Positions 16,689 to 25,435 of a DNA stretch of 64,000 nt are shown piece by piece; position 1 is the first letter of the stretch; every line of letters starts with the position of its first letter. This stretch comes from Clostridia bacterium (GTDB lineage Bacteria; Bacillota; Clostridia; Christensenellales; Aristaeellaceae). The position numbers and the translations under genes are program-made. The stretch covers positions 124,001 through 188,000 of the forward strand of contig JAFWEJ010000003.1 of the NCBI GenBank assembly GCA_017512985.1, read 5' to 3'. Below the pieces are notes generated by a model. That model worked only from the letters and a program-made list of their open reading frames with translations. It was not told where the DNA came from and did no database searches.

Positions 16689-18392
16689 TTATTCGATCCC
16701 GGTCAGGTCAAACTGCTGAAGCCATCCGGTGGCGGTTTCGCAGACCTCTTTCAGGCACTCCTCGTCGAAGGGAGTCCTGAGGTCCGCGTTTTTCAGGAGC
16801 TCGGTGAACGTACGGCTTCCGCCCTGTCTGGTATAGGCCATATAATGCTTCCATGCTTCTTCCGGATCCTTCCGGATCATTGCCCAGATCTCCAGGGCAA
16901 CCGTCTGTGCCAGGCAGTAATCGATATAGTAGAACGGCATTCCGTAAATATGCAGCTGGCGCTGCCACCCTTCGCCCTCGCTGTAGAAGGGGATCTCCCC
17001 GTCCAGTTTCATCCACGGCATATAAATCCCGAGCAGCCGTTTCCACTCCGCGTGGCGTTCTGCGGGCGTCATTTCCGGCTTCTCATAGACGATGTGCTGG
17101 AAATGATCCACCATGGTGCCGTAAGGAATAAACGTAATCGCGTCGGCAAGATGGCTGTAAACAAACTTCCCGGCGTCGGCACCGAAGAATCCCTCCGCGT
17201 TCTTCCATCCGAAGAACTCCATGCTCATCGAGTGCACTTCGCATGCTTCCATGCTCGGATCCGCATACTCGGTCGGGATACGTTTGCGGTTCATCCAGTA
17301 GGCAAAAGCATGGCCCGCCTCATGGGTAACGACCTCGACGTCGTGCTGGGTACCGTTGAAATTGGCAAAGATGAACGGACGCTCATACTGCTCAAGGGAG
17401 ATGCAGTAACCGCCCGCCTGTTTTCCCTCTGTGGAAAGCACGTCCAGGAGTTCCTCATCCAGCATCGTACGGAAAAACTCGCTGGTTTCGGGCGAAAGCT
17501 CGTCATAAAACTTTTTCCCCTGCGCCAGGATGTCGTCCGGCGTTCCGACAGGCCGCGGATTGCCGCTCCTGAACACCAGTGCGGCGTCGGCGAATGAAAG
17601 CGGGTACGTGGCTCCGAGCCGCCTGGCCTGCTCCCTCCTGATTGAATCAGCCACCGGAACAAGATACTTCTGTACGGCCGCGCGGAACTTTTCCACGTCG
17701 TCCTTCGTATAGCAGTTGCGCCCCATCCGGTAGTAACCAAGCCGGGTATAGCCGCCGTATCCGAGCTTTTTCCCCATCGCGTCGCGCAGGCGGACAAGCT
17801 CGTCATAGATCCTGTCGAGCTGTTCCTGGTTCTCCTTATACCATTTGCCGTCGGCCTTCCAGGCGGCAAGCCGGCGCGCGTCGTCCGCGTCGGTCCGGAA
17901 CGGAGTCAGCTGGGACAGCGTATAGACGCCGCCCTCGAACGGAATCTGTGCCGAAGCAATCAGGTCGTCATACTCCCTGACCAGTTCGTTTTCCTTCTGC
18001 ATGTCGGGAATGATTTCGGGAGAAAAGGTCTTCCGCTGGATTTCGGCGTTCACGAACATCAGGTCGCCGTACTCATTTTCAAAGTCCTTGCGGAACGGCG
18101 AACTGAGCATCGATTCCAGCCAGGCCTGTTCGTATTCTTCCAGCTCGGGCCCGAATTCGTCCCAGAACTCCTTTTCCTTGCTGTAAAATTCGTCGCGCGT
18201 ATCGATTGACTGGCGGACATACGCCAGCGAAGCCATCGTGCCGACGGCCTTTGACCGCTCTTCCCTTTCCAGGAATACAGCCCGGGCTTCCTCATAGTTT
18301 TTGGCGTCTTTCAGCCGTTCGGTCGCAGCCTTGCTTTCCGCGATAATCGTTTCGGGATCGGGCCTTTTGTAAGGCATTTCGGAAAACTTCAT
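16689..18392 (-). CDS. M3-family oligoendopeptidase
   Basis: A 567-aa cytosolic zinc metallopeptidase of family M3 (PepF/oligoendopeptidase type), which cuts short peptides after uptake. The HExxH zinc motif is seen in VVTHEAGHAFAYWM near residue 356, with the third ligand expected in the following YADPSMEACEVHSMSMEF segment. There is no signal peptide. Length fits the shorter oligoendopeptidase group. It lies close to two oligopeptide ABC operons, which is consistent with the breakdown of imported peptides. Confidence 0.94.
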   Translation of the reverse strand: MKFSEMPYKRPDPETIIAESKAATERLKDAKNYEEARAVFLEREERSKAVGTMASLAYVRQSIDTRDEFYSKEKEFWDEFGPELEEYEQAWLESMLSSPFRKDFENEYGDLMFVNAEIQRKTFSPEIIPDMQKENELVREYDDLIASAQIPFEGGVYTLSQLTPFRTDADDARRLAAWKADGKWYKENQEQLDRIYDELVRLRDAMGKKLGYGGYTRLGYYRMGRNCYTKDDVEKFRAAVQKYLVPVADSIRREQARRLGATYPLSFADAALVFRSGNPRPVGTPDDILAQGKKFYDELSPETSEFFRTMLDEELLDVLSTEGKQAGGYCISLEQYERPFIFANFNGTQHDVEVVTHEAGHAFAYWMNRKRIPTEYADPSMEACEVHSMSMEFFGWKNAEGFFGADAGKFVYSHLADAITFIPYGTMVDHFQHIVYEKPEMTPAERHAEWKRLLGIYMPWMKLDGEIPFYSEGEGWQRQLHIYGMPFYYIDYCLAQTVALEIWAMIRKDPEEAWKHYMAYTRQGGSRTFTELLKNADLRTPFDEECLKEVCETATGWLQQFDLTGIE

Positions 18393-18429
18393 GACAGTCG
18401 GTCTCCTTTCTGTTCCACGGGGGGCTTTT

Positions 18430-18840
18430 TCATGCCCTGAGGCATGCGATGATGTTCAGCAGGATCAGCAGGTGCAGCACAATATGGTACAGGTCTGGCA
18501 CCAGGCGTTTGTCGCTCATGGGGAAAATCCGGACCGCGTCCCGGAAGCACTCGTTATATCCCTTCAGTTTCCGTTCGCTTGCCCCGAAGATCGTGAAGTA
18601 CCAATGGCACATGAACTGTACGGCAAACCAGAGCAGCAGGACGCCCAGAAGGATCCATTTCCCGGCAGGCTGAAGGCAATGGAACGCCGCCAGTGCCAGG
18701 CTGTACAGGCACAGCACGGTGAACTCGGCGCTTTTGGCGCCCATTCCCTCCACCAGCAGGTATTTCCCGATGCGGTATGTCGTTGTGCAGCCGAGAAACC
18801 AGATCCACAGGGCCGCCTGCAACAGGATTGTGATAATCAT
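18430..18840 (-). CDS. Small membrane protein of unknown function
   Basis: A 136-aa protein with about four membrane helices (residues 3-22, 36-56, 60-85 and 118-134) and a cytoplasmic loop carrying GASERKLKGYNECFRDAVRI. A ribosome site (GAGGGA) precedes the ATG. I do not recognise a family. It sits 9 bp after the M48 protease gene and before the M3 peptidase gene on the same strand, so it is probably cotranscribed with the protease. Confidence 0.6.
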   Translation of the reverse strand: MIITILLQAALWIWFLGCTTTYRIGKYLLVEGMGAKSAEFTVLCLYSLALAAFHCLQPAGKWILLGVLLLWFAVQFMCHWYFTIFGASERKLKGYNECFRDAVRIFPMSDKRLVPDLYHIVLHLLILLNIIACLRA

Positions 18841-18849
18841 GGCATTCCC

Positions 18850-20088
18850 TCAGTTTGTGGTCTTCTGTCCGTTTTGCAGTTTTTCAATGGCGTCGATCCG
18901 CTGGCTGAGCGTGGGATGGGAATATTCCAGTTTCACCAGCAGCGGACTGGGCGACAGGTCGGAAAGATTATCCCTCGACAGTTTCTTCAGCCCCTCTGTC
19001 AGCGCCTCTCCGTATCCTTCCTTCACCGCCTGCCCGTCAGCACGGTATTCGGCTTTCCGGGAAAACCAGTTGACCGGCAGGCTGAAAAGCGGCGCGATCA
19101 GGGCAAATTCCGCGCTCATAATCAGGATCATGGCAAAACCGTAATTCACGCCGTCAAACCCGAAGGGCGGATAGATCTCCGTGCTGCGCAGCGTCAGCCA
19201 GGCCAGCACGCCGATGATTAGCATCTGCAGGAAGGTCAGGCACTGATTCCTCAGCGTGTCATGATGCAGCCCGTGCCCCAGTTCATGGGCAAACACCGCG
19301 CAGATCTCGTCCGGCGTCATCCGGTTTACCAGCGTATCATACAGCACAATGGTTTTCATTTTGCCGAATCCCGTGAAATAGGCGTTGGACTTGGTCGTTC
19401 TGCGGGAGGCGTCCATCACCTGGATCGCCCGGACATGGTAACCGTGCTTTTCCAGCAGCGCTGTCAGCCGATCCTTCAGTTCGCCGTCTTCCAGGGGAGT
19501 AAACTTGTTGAAAATTTTGCTGAATACCGGATAAAGGAAAACAAACAGCAGGACAAACAGCATCATCGCGGCGGCGAAAGCAACAATCATCCAGTCCCCC
19601 AGCGCCTGGTGGATCAGGATCAGCAGGCTGCCGACGGCAATCATCAGGATCAGGCTGATCACAAAGGACTTCAGCTGGTCCGCCCAGAAGGTTTTTTTGC
19701 TGGAGCGGTTGAACCCGTATTTTTCCTCAATATGCATGGTATCGTAATATGCAAAGGGGATCATCAGCAGTTCCGCCAGCGCGGACAGCAGGAGCACCGC
19801 CGCCATCTGCAGATACGGTGTCTTCGGGAACAGGCCGGCGAACGCCGCATACACGTTCAGCGCCATCAGCAGCATGCCGATGATCCACGACACGGTGGTC
19901 GTGATCAGCGCGTGCCTCGATTTTTCGCCGTGATACTGTTTCCATTTCCGGTAGGTTTCCGGATCGTATACGTCCGCCACGTTCTCCGGAACCGGGTTGC
20001 CGGCAGAACGCATCCGGATCAGGTGGAGCGCCGTTTCATAAAGATAGATGGCCGTCAGGACGGCCAGGACAATGATTTTGATATTCAT
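18850..20088 (-). CDS. M48-family (Ste24/CAAX-type) membrane protease
   Basis: A 412-aa integral membrane zinc protease of the M48 Ste24 type. Several membrane helices precede and follow the zinc motif AVFAHELGHGLHH (near residue 268), and the downstream motif RKAEYRADGQAVKEGYG supplies the third ligand. The N-terminal MNIKIIVLAVLTAIYLYETA helix and the PENVADVYDPETYRKWKQY segment are typical of this family. Bacterial members probably act in membrane protein quality control; protein prenylation is not expected here. GGAGGAAAAACG precedes the ATG. Confidence 0.93.
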   Translation of the reverse strand: MNIKIIVLAVLTAIYLYETALHLIRMRSAGNPVPENVADVYDPETYRKWKQYHGEKSRHALITTTVSWIIGMLLMALNVYAAFAGLFPKTPYLQMAAVLLLSALAELLMIPFAYYDTMHIEEKYGFNRSSKKTFWADQLKSFVISLILMIAVGSLLILIHQALGDWMIVAFAAAMMLFVLLFVFLYPVFSKIFNKFTPLEDGELKDRLTALLEKHGYHVRAIQVMDASRRTTKSNAYFTGFGKMKTIVLYDTLVNRMTPDEICAVFAHELGHGLHHDTLRNQCLTFLQMLIIGVLAWLTLRSTEIYPPFGFDGVNYGFAMILIMSAEFALIAPLFSLPVNWFSRKAEYRADGQAVKEGYGEALTEGLKKLSRDNLSDLSPSPLLVKLEYSHPTLSQRIDAIEKLQNGQKTTN

Positions 20089-20142
20089 CGTTTTTCCTCC
20101 GCGTTTTTGCCGGAAAGCATGTTTTTCCCGAATCGTATCCTG

Positions 20143-20580
20143 TTATCCCTGCGGTCCGCCGATGTGCGTATACGCCGCCAGGAGAATAACGGACAGGATC
20201 AGGAAAAGCGCGCCGACGGCAAGCAGTTCAAACCTTGCCGGCTTTCTTTTCTCTGCCTGAAGGGTTTTATAATCATAGAAAGAGAGCTGATCCTTCGGTT
20301 TCCTGAAGGGCGTAAACAGAACGACCACACAGGAAAAACCGTATTTGAATATATCAAATATTCCCGTTGTGGAAATCCATGTCAGCGCGCCGATTCCGCC
20401 GATCAAAACCGCTGAAACGAAACAGCCGTCACTCCAGTAACGCAGCGCCATCGCCGTCCCGACGCCGGGCCTCAGCCCTCTGGCCGCGGCTGCACCCCAG
20501 GCGATCAGCATACCGGCAGCCGCCGCGGAGCCGCACAGGATCAGGCGTTTTCTGCGCGGATTTGTTCCTTTATTCTTCAT
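20143..20580 (-). CDS. DUF3899-like small membrane protein
   Basis: About 145 aa: a basic N terminus (NPRRKRLI), two membrane helices, then a GIFDIFKYGF motif, a charged loop (FYDYKTLQAEKRK) and a final membrane helix. This layout resembles DUF3899. The ATG at 20580 is chosen because it overlaps the stop codon of the upstream oppF-type gene (GATGAAGAATAA), which implies translational coupling; a longer reading from 20643 would overlap that gene by 74 bp. It is the last gene of the first oligopeptide transporter operon. Function unknown. Confidence 0.65.
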   Translation of the reverse strand: MKNKGTNPRRKRLILCGSAAAAGMLIAWGAAAARGLRPGVGTAMALRYWSDGCFVSAVLIGGIGALTWISTTGIFDIFKYGFSCVVVLFTPFRKPKDQLSFYDYKTLQAEKRKPARFELLAVGALFLILSVILLAAYTHIGGPQG

Positions 20581-21760
20581 CAGAGGTTCCCAGCCCGAGC
20601 TGCTGCCTGTAGCGTCCGAACTCTTCCATACTGCAGCGGACAAAATGACCCGGGCAGACCTCCCGCATCTCGGGCATTTCGTTCCCGTAATTGTGAGCGG
20701 ACAGCGGATCGTATTTCAGCCGTTTCCTTTTTTTCTCCATCAGCGGATCCGGCAGCGGGATGGCGCTCAGCAGCGACTGGGTATAGGGATGGAGCGGATG
20801 GGCAAACAGTTCGTCAGAGGTGGCGAGCTCCACCATATGGCCGTAATACATGACGCCGATCCGGTCCGAAAAATACTTGACTACGGACAGGTCATGCGCA
20901 ATGAACAGAAACGTCAGGCCGAAATCCCGGCGCAGCTCGTTCAGCAGATTGATCACCTGGGCCTGTATGGAAACGTCGAGCGCGGAAACCGGTTCGTCGG
21001 CAATAATCAGCTCCGGTTCCATGACCACGGCCCGCGCCACGCCGATGCGCTGACGCTGTCCGCCTGAAAACTCATGCGGATACCGGTTTGCATGTTCCCG
21101 GACCAGGCCTACACGTTCCAGAATATCGTATACTTTTTGCTCAAGGACCGCCTTGTCTTTTTCCCCGCGGATCACCAGGCCTTCCGCAATGGTGTCCATG
21201 ACTGTCATACGGGGATCCAGCGACGCGATGGGATCCTGGAAAATCATTTGGATCTTCGTGACATAGCGCTGTTTTTTGGCGATGCGAAGCGCCTTTCTGT
21301 ATTCTTTTGCAGTCTGTTTCCGTTTCTCCCCGGTTGTTTTTCCCAGAAGCGGCTCGAACTTTTCCCTGACTTCCCTCACCAGTTCATTCTTATACAGTTT
21401 GTCGCACTGTTCATGATCCCGGCGGGCCTTGCGGATCTCCTCCCGTAATCTGGCAATCTCCGTCTCCAGTTCGCGGCGGCGTTCCGGGGAAGCGCCTGCG
21501 ATTTCCTTCCGCGCCTCGCTGATTCTGTCCTTATAGGACTTTGTTCCGGCAGCGATTCGTTTTCCCTTGAAATAGATGCTTCCGGATGTGATATTGTACA
21601 GTTTGATAATGGAGCGCCCTGTTGTGGTCTTCCCGCAGCCAGATTCGCCGACCAGCCCGAAAACCTCGCCCTTGTTGATTTCAAAGCTGACGTCGTCCAC
21701 TGCCTTGTTGGGCCCGAAATACTGGCACAGATGCTCCACTCTCAGCAACGGTTCACTCAA
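20570..21760 (-). CDS. Oligopeptide ABC transporter ATPase, OppF type, enlarged
   Basis: A 396-aa importer ATPase; OppF proteins usually have about 310-330 residues. Walker A (GESGCGKTTTG, about 38-48), Q-loop (QMIFQDPIASLDPRMT), signature ([14 protein letters not shown]), Walker B (LIIADEPVSALD) and H-loop (FIAHD) are intact, as is the C-terminal HPYTQSLLSAIPLPDP region of Opp ATPases. The extra length is a roughly 95-residue charged, coiled-coil-like insert (about residues 71-168) between the Walker A subdomain and the Q-loop. The gene overlaps oppD-type and DUF3899-like genes, so it is fully within the operon. Confidence 0.92.
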   Translation of the reverse strand: MSEPLLRVEHLCQYFGPNKAVDDVSFEINKGEVFGLVGESGCGKTTTGRSIIKLYNITSGSIYFKGKRIAAGTKSYKDRISEARKEIAGASPERRRELETEIARLREEIRKARRDHEQCDKLYKNELVREVREKFEPLLGKTTGEKRKQTAKEYRKALRIAKKQRYVTKIQMIFQDPIASLDPRMTVMDTIAEGLVIRGEKDKAVLEQKVYDILERVGLVREHANRYPHEFSGGQRQRIGVARAVVMEPELIIADEPVSALDVSIQAQVINLLNELRRDFGLTFLFIAHDLSVVKYFSDRIGVMYYGHMVELATSDELFAHPLHPYTQSLLSAIPLPDPLMEKKRKRLKYDPLSAHNYGNEMPEMREVCPGHFVRCSMEEFGRYRQQLGLGTSDEE

Positions 21761-23906
21761 TTCCGCTCACCTCCGCTGTCCGGGCTTTCATCTTCCGGAT
21801 CCGTTCCGTTACTGCAGCCGGCGGGTCCACTTTCGGCGCATCCGGATGCAGCAGCCAGGTGGCTGCCCAGTGCGTCTCGGAAACCTGGAATACAGGCGGT
21901 TCCTCTTCAAAGTCGATCTCCATGGCATACCGGTTCCGTTCCGCGAACGCGTCGCCCTTGGGAGGATAGATCATGTTCGGGGGCGTACCCGGGATCGCTT
22001 CCAGCTTTTCCTTCGTGTCCAGGTCAGGCATGGAAGACAGCAGGGCCCAGGTGTAAGGATGCGCCGGAGCGTAGAAGATCTCCTCTGAAGTGCCGTATTC
22101 CACGATCTTGCCGGCATACATCACCGCGATACGGTCCGCCATATTGGCGACTACGCCCAGGTCGTGTGTGATAAAGATAATGGACAGGTTGCGCTTCTCC
22201 TTCAGCCGGTTGATCAGCTCAAGGATCTGCGCCTGGATCGTCACATCCAGCGCAGTCGTCGGCTCATCGCAGATCAGGATGTCCGGATCTGCCGCCAGGG
22301 CAATGGCGATGACGATGCGCTGGCGCATACCGCCTGAAAACTCAAACGGATACTGACGGTAACGCACCCGGGGCTCGGAGATACCGACCTCCTCCATCAG
22401 TTTCAGCGCCTTGTTCCGGGCCGTCCATTTGTCCATCCTTGCCGCCATTCCGGCTGCTTTTTCCTCGATGTTCCTGATCACCAGTTCCGTCTTCCGGGCC
22501 TTATCCTCTGTGCCCTCTGCCGCGATCCGTTCTTCGTAGTGCTCCTTCAGTCCGGAGATGACCCGTTCCATGTTGGAAGACACCGTGTCCAGATCGATGA
22601 CCGTCGGTGCGGGAACAGTCCAGGCTTTGCCGCGGGCCGCCCGTTTTTCCGCGCGCGCTTTTTCCCGCTGGTATTTCTTTTCCTTGCGGTCGTTGCTGCG
22701 CAGCCCTTCCCGCCACCGGGCGGAAAGGTATTTCATGTTGCCTGTAAAGGTACAGGCCATACTGTCCTTAACCAGTTCCACGGGGTCTATGGAATCATCC
22801 ACTGCCTTGCAGATCCGGTTCAGTTCCGGCAGCAGGGCGTCCGGCCCGCCTGCCTTCAGGGTCTCAAGCCCTTTCCCCAGCTCTTCGGCAGCCTTCTGCC
22901 TGTATTGGGTGAATTTCCTGTCCGAAACGCGGATCCCCGCCTCTGCATATTCCTTGAATTCTTTCATGAATCCCTCTTCCAGGGATTCGCTGTGACCCGC
23001 TTCCTTCCAGGTCTGTTCGAGATAATCCGGCTTTTCTTTCTCCAGCGCCGTCTTCAGGCGTTCGCTGATCATGCGCACGGACTCAGCAGTCTCTGAAAAG
23101 TCGTTTTTCTTCTGGCGCGCCCGCAGTCCTCTGGTCAGTGATTCCACCCGTTCACGGACAGGCTTGTATTCCTCTTCCGTCAGCACATCCGGATGGATGG
23201 CATGCTTTGTAAAATCCCGGACCTTCGCCGCGTCAGAAAGATCCTTCCAGGCTTTCTTTTCAATCAGATAAAGAATGTTTTCACACTCTTCCTCCGCCTC
23301 TTCCGCGCAGCTGCGCGCCGCCTGATATGCCTGTTCCTTTTTTACGCTCTTCTTTTCAAGCTGCTTCAGATGGTCGGCCTGCCGCTTCAGTTCCGCGCTT
23401 TTTTCCGGGGCGGCGGTTTCCATCCGTTTGGTCAGGATGCCCATCCATGTGCCGAATTCCTTGCGGGAAGCCTTGCGGCGCGCTTTGCTCTTGAGGAGCA
23501 TAGCTTCCGTCAGCTGCTTGCCGATCCGCATGATCGGATTCAGGCTGGAAAGCGGATCCTGGAAGATCATGGCGAGCTTATCCCCGCGGAGATGATAGAA
23601 ATCGTCTTCCCCGATCTTCAGCAGGTCCATCCCGTTATACAGGATCTCCCCTTCCTCCGTAATGGCGTTGCCGGCCTGGATGCCCAGGATTGCCTTGCTC
23701 GTGACGGATTTGCCCGAGCCGCTCTCACCGACGATCGCCAGCGTCTCACCCTTCTGGAGGTCAAAGCTGATCCCCCGGACTGCCTGGACCTTGCCCGCGG
23801 AAGTACGGAAAGAGATCCGCAGGTTATGGACCTGCAGCTTCTTCTCCGTCTGGGGGGACTCCTGCGCCTGAACTGCGATCCCCTTTGTATTGTTCTCTGC
23901 CATCAT
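21753..23906 (-). CDS. Oligopeptide ABC transporter ATPase, OppD type, with giant insert
   Basis: At 717 aa this is about twice the usual OppD length (330-350). All ATPase motifs are present: Walker [12 protein letters not shown] (60-70), Q-loop FQDPLSSLNP (116-125), signature FSGGMRQR (523-530), Walker [13 protein letters not shown] and H-loop ITHD (H581). Between Q-loop and signature, about residues 141-495, sits a Lys/Glu-rich, mostly helical insert. This is the helical subdomain that contacts the permease. The reading frame is open throughout and overlaps its neighbours by 4-8 bp, so it is not a frameshift artefact. The C terminus keeps the Opp-type [15 protein letters not shown] region. 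Confidence 0.92.
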   Translation of the reverse strand: MMAENNTKGIAVQAQESPQTEKKLQVHNLRISFRTSAGKVQAVRGISFDLQKGETLAIVGESGSGKSVTSKAILGIQAGNAITEEGEILYNGMDLLKIGEDDFYHLRGDKLAMIFQDPLSSLNPIMRIGKQLTEAMLLKSKARRKASRKEFGTWMGILTKRMETAAPEKSAELKRQADHLKQLEKKSVKKEQAYQAARSCAEEAEEECENILYLIEKKAWKDLSDAAKVRDFTKHAIHPDVLTEEEYKPVRERVESLTRGLRARQKKNDFSETAESVRMISERLKTALEKEKPDYLEQTWKEAGHSESLEEGFMKEFKEYAEAGIRVSDRKFTQYRQKAAEELGKGLETLKAGGPDALLPELNRICKAVDDSIDPVELVKDSMACTFTGNMKYLSARWREGLRSNDRKEKKYQREKARAEKRAARGKAWTVPAPTVIDLDTVSSNMERVISGLKEHYEERIAAEGTEDKARKTELVIRNIEEKAAGMAARMDKWTARNKALKLMEEVGISEPRVRYRQYPFEFSGGMRQRIVIAIALAADPDILICDEPTTALDVTIQAQILELINRLKEKRNLSIIFITHDLGVVANMADRIAVMYAGKIVEYGTSEEIFYAPAHPYTWALLSSMPDLDTKEKLEAIPGTPPNMIYPPKGDAFAERNRYAMEIDFEEEPPVFQVSETHWAATWLLHPDAPKVDPPAAVTERIRKMKARTAEVSGIE

Positions 23907-25435
23907 TCAACACCTCGCAGCGATGGATTGAAAGCGTCCCGGAGTCCGTTGCCAAAAAGGTTGAAGGAGATCTCCAGCAGCGATATGAACAATGCCGGGA
24001 AGAAAATGATGTAAGGATCTGTTGCCAGGTAATCCTTGCCGTTTGCCAGCATGGTACCGACCGAAGTCATGGTGGAGGATTCCAGGTTGACGATATTCAG
24101 GTATGTCAGGGAGCTCTCCATAAAGATCACGCCGGGGATCACCAGGATGGATCCGGTAATGATCGTGCCCAGGGAATTGGGGAAAATATGGCGGAACATC
24201 AGCCGGCTGTCCTTTGCGCCCAGGGTGCGCGCAGCCAGGACATATTCCTGTCCCTTGAAACGGTAGAACTGCATGCGGACCCGCGACGCCATCCCGATCC
24301 AGCCGGTCAGCACAAACGCGAACAGCAGCGCGCCGATCACGCCGACCTTCTTCGCAAGGTGCAGCTGGAACAGTACGGTTACCACGATGAAGGGGATCTC
24401 CGCCAGGATGTCCGAGATCCGTTCCATGATCAGGTCCGTTGTGCCGCCGTAATAGCCTTCGATCGCGCCGTAGATCGTTCCGATGAACAGGTTGATCGCT
24501 GATACGCAGATCGCGAGCAGGAAGGAGAACCGGGCGCCGGCGGCAAGCCGCGTGAAGATGTCCATGCCGCGGGCATTGGTTCCGAAGATGAAGCCCGGCT
24601 CAAACCCGTACCGGTACTGGAAATAGGTGTATTTGTTGACGCGGGTGATATAGCTCTTTGCTGTGCTGGTGCCCGCAATCCGGGCGTATGCCATCGGATG
24701 GTCGGGATCATTGTCCGCGGCGATCCGGAGGCTGTGATAAGCCGTATCCTCAACCGTCGTCGTACGGTAGATCGGCTTCAGGTTCCCCTCCTTGTCCAGC
24801 TTTGGCTGGCCCTTCTTGTCCACGTCGTACCAGATGTTCGCGTCGGTCTGCTTGGCGTCCTTGATCGCAGGATAGATCACCTGGATCCCGTTCTTGTCCT
24901 GCCATTTCTGGATATCCTCGAACTGATCCTCCGTCAGCGTCAGGTAGAGCATCCCCATGGACGTATAGTTGTCCACCTTCAGGTCGTAGAAAGTGGATTT
25001 TCCGCTTGCTGTCGGATCCTTGTAGTCCGCCCTGTAGACCTCGCGGATCGTCTCCAGCCCTGTCTCCTCCGCGATCGCCCTGTAATAGTGGTATCTCCCG
25101 CTGTTCACGGTCACGTCGTTGCATCCGTCAATCCCAAGGAACGGGATCTTCGGAGGAAGCTTTGTGTAATTCAGGTACATGGTATCCGTCAGGGAGAGCG
25201 AATACGGCGTTTCGCAGAAGATCGGGACAAAGATGGCGTACAGCACCAGGATCAGGATGATCCAGGCAGCCACCACGGAGCCCTTGTTCTTCCTGAAGCG
25301 GTTCATGGCATCCCGGAAATACCCGACAGGCTTGGTCTCCAGTTTTTTATCGTGCGTCCTGCCTTCCATGGGAACAAAACGGAACTTGTCCTGCGGTACC
25401 TTAACGGCAGCGGCGTTCGTTTGCTTCTCACTCAT
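23903..25435 (-). CDS. Oligopeptide ABC permease, OppC type, with extracytoplasmic domain
   Basis: A 510-aa permease; OppC proteins are usually about 300 aa. A soluble N-terminal stretch is followed by membrane helix 1 (about 52-72), a roughly 200-residue polar region (about 80-280) predicted outside the cell, then the normal permease core from FGTNARGMDIFTRLAAGARF onwards, with the EAA-type loop (ARTLGAKDSRLMFRHIFPNS) that docks the ATPase. Its ATG overlaps the oppB-type stop. The inserted region has no motif I recognise. Both permeases and both ATPases are encoded without gaps. Confidence 0.92.
   Translation of the reverse strand: MSEKQTNAAAVKVPQDKFRFVPMEGRTHDKKLETKPVGYFRDAMNRFRKNKGSVVAAWIILILVLYAIFVPIFCETPYSLSLTDTMYLNYTKLPPKIPFLGIDGCNDVTVNSGRYHYYRAIAEETGLETIREVYRADYKDPTASGKSTFYDLKVDNYTSMGMLYLTLTEDQFEDIQKWQDKNGIQVIYPAIKDAKQTDANIWYDVDKKGQPKLDKEGNLKPIYRTTTVEDTAYHSLRIAADNDPDHPMAYARIAGTSTAKSYITRVNKYTYFQYRYGFEPGFIFGTNARGMDIFTRLAAGARFSFLLAICVSAINLFIGTIYGAIEGYYGGTTDLIMERISDILAEIPFIVVTVLFQLHLAKKVGVIGALLFAFVLTGWIGMASRVRMQFYRFKGQEYVLAARTLGAKDSRLMFRHIFPNSLGTIITGSILVIPGVIFMESSLTYLNIVNLESSTMTSVGTMLANGKDYLATDPYIIFFPALFISLLEISFNLFGNGLRDAFNPSLRGVE

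Noticed and set aside
21753..23906. Possible frameshift or gene fusion in the OppD-type gene
   Set aside because: The frame is open without interruption, ATPase motifs on both sides of the insert are in frame, and the codon usage of the insert looks like that of its neighbours. It reads as a true insert.
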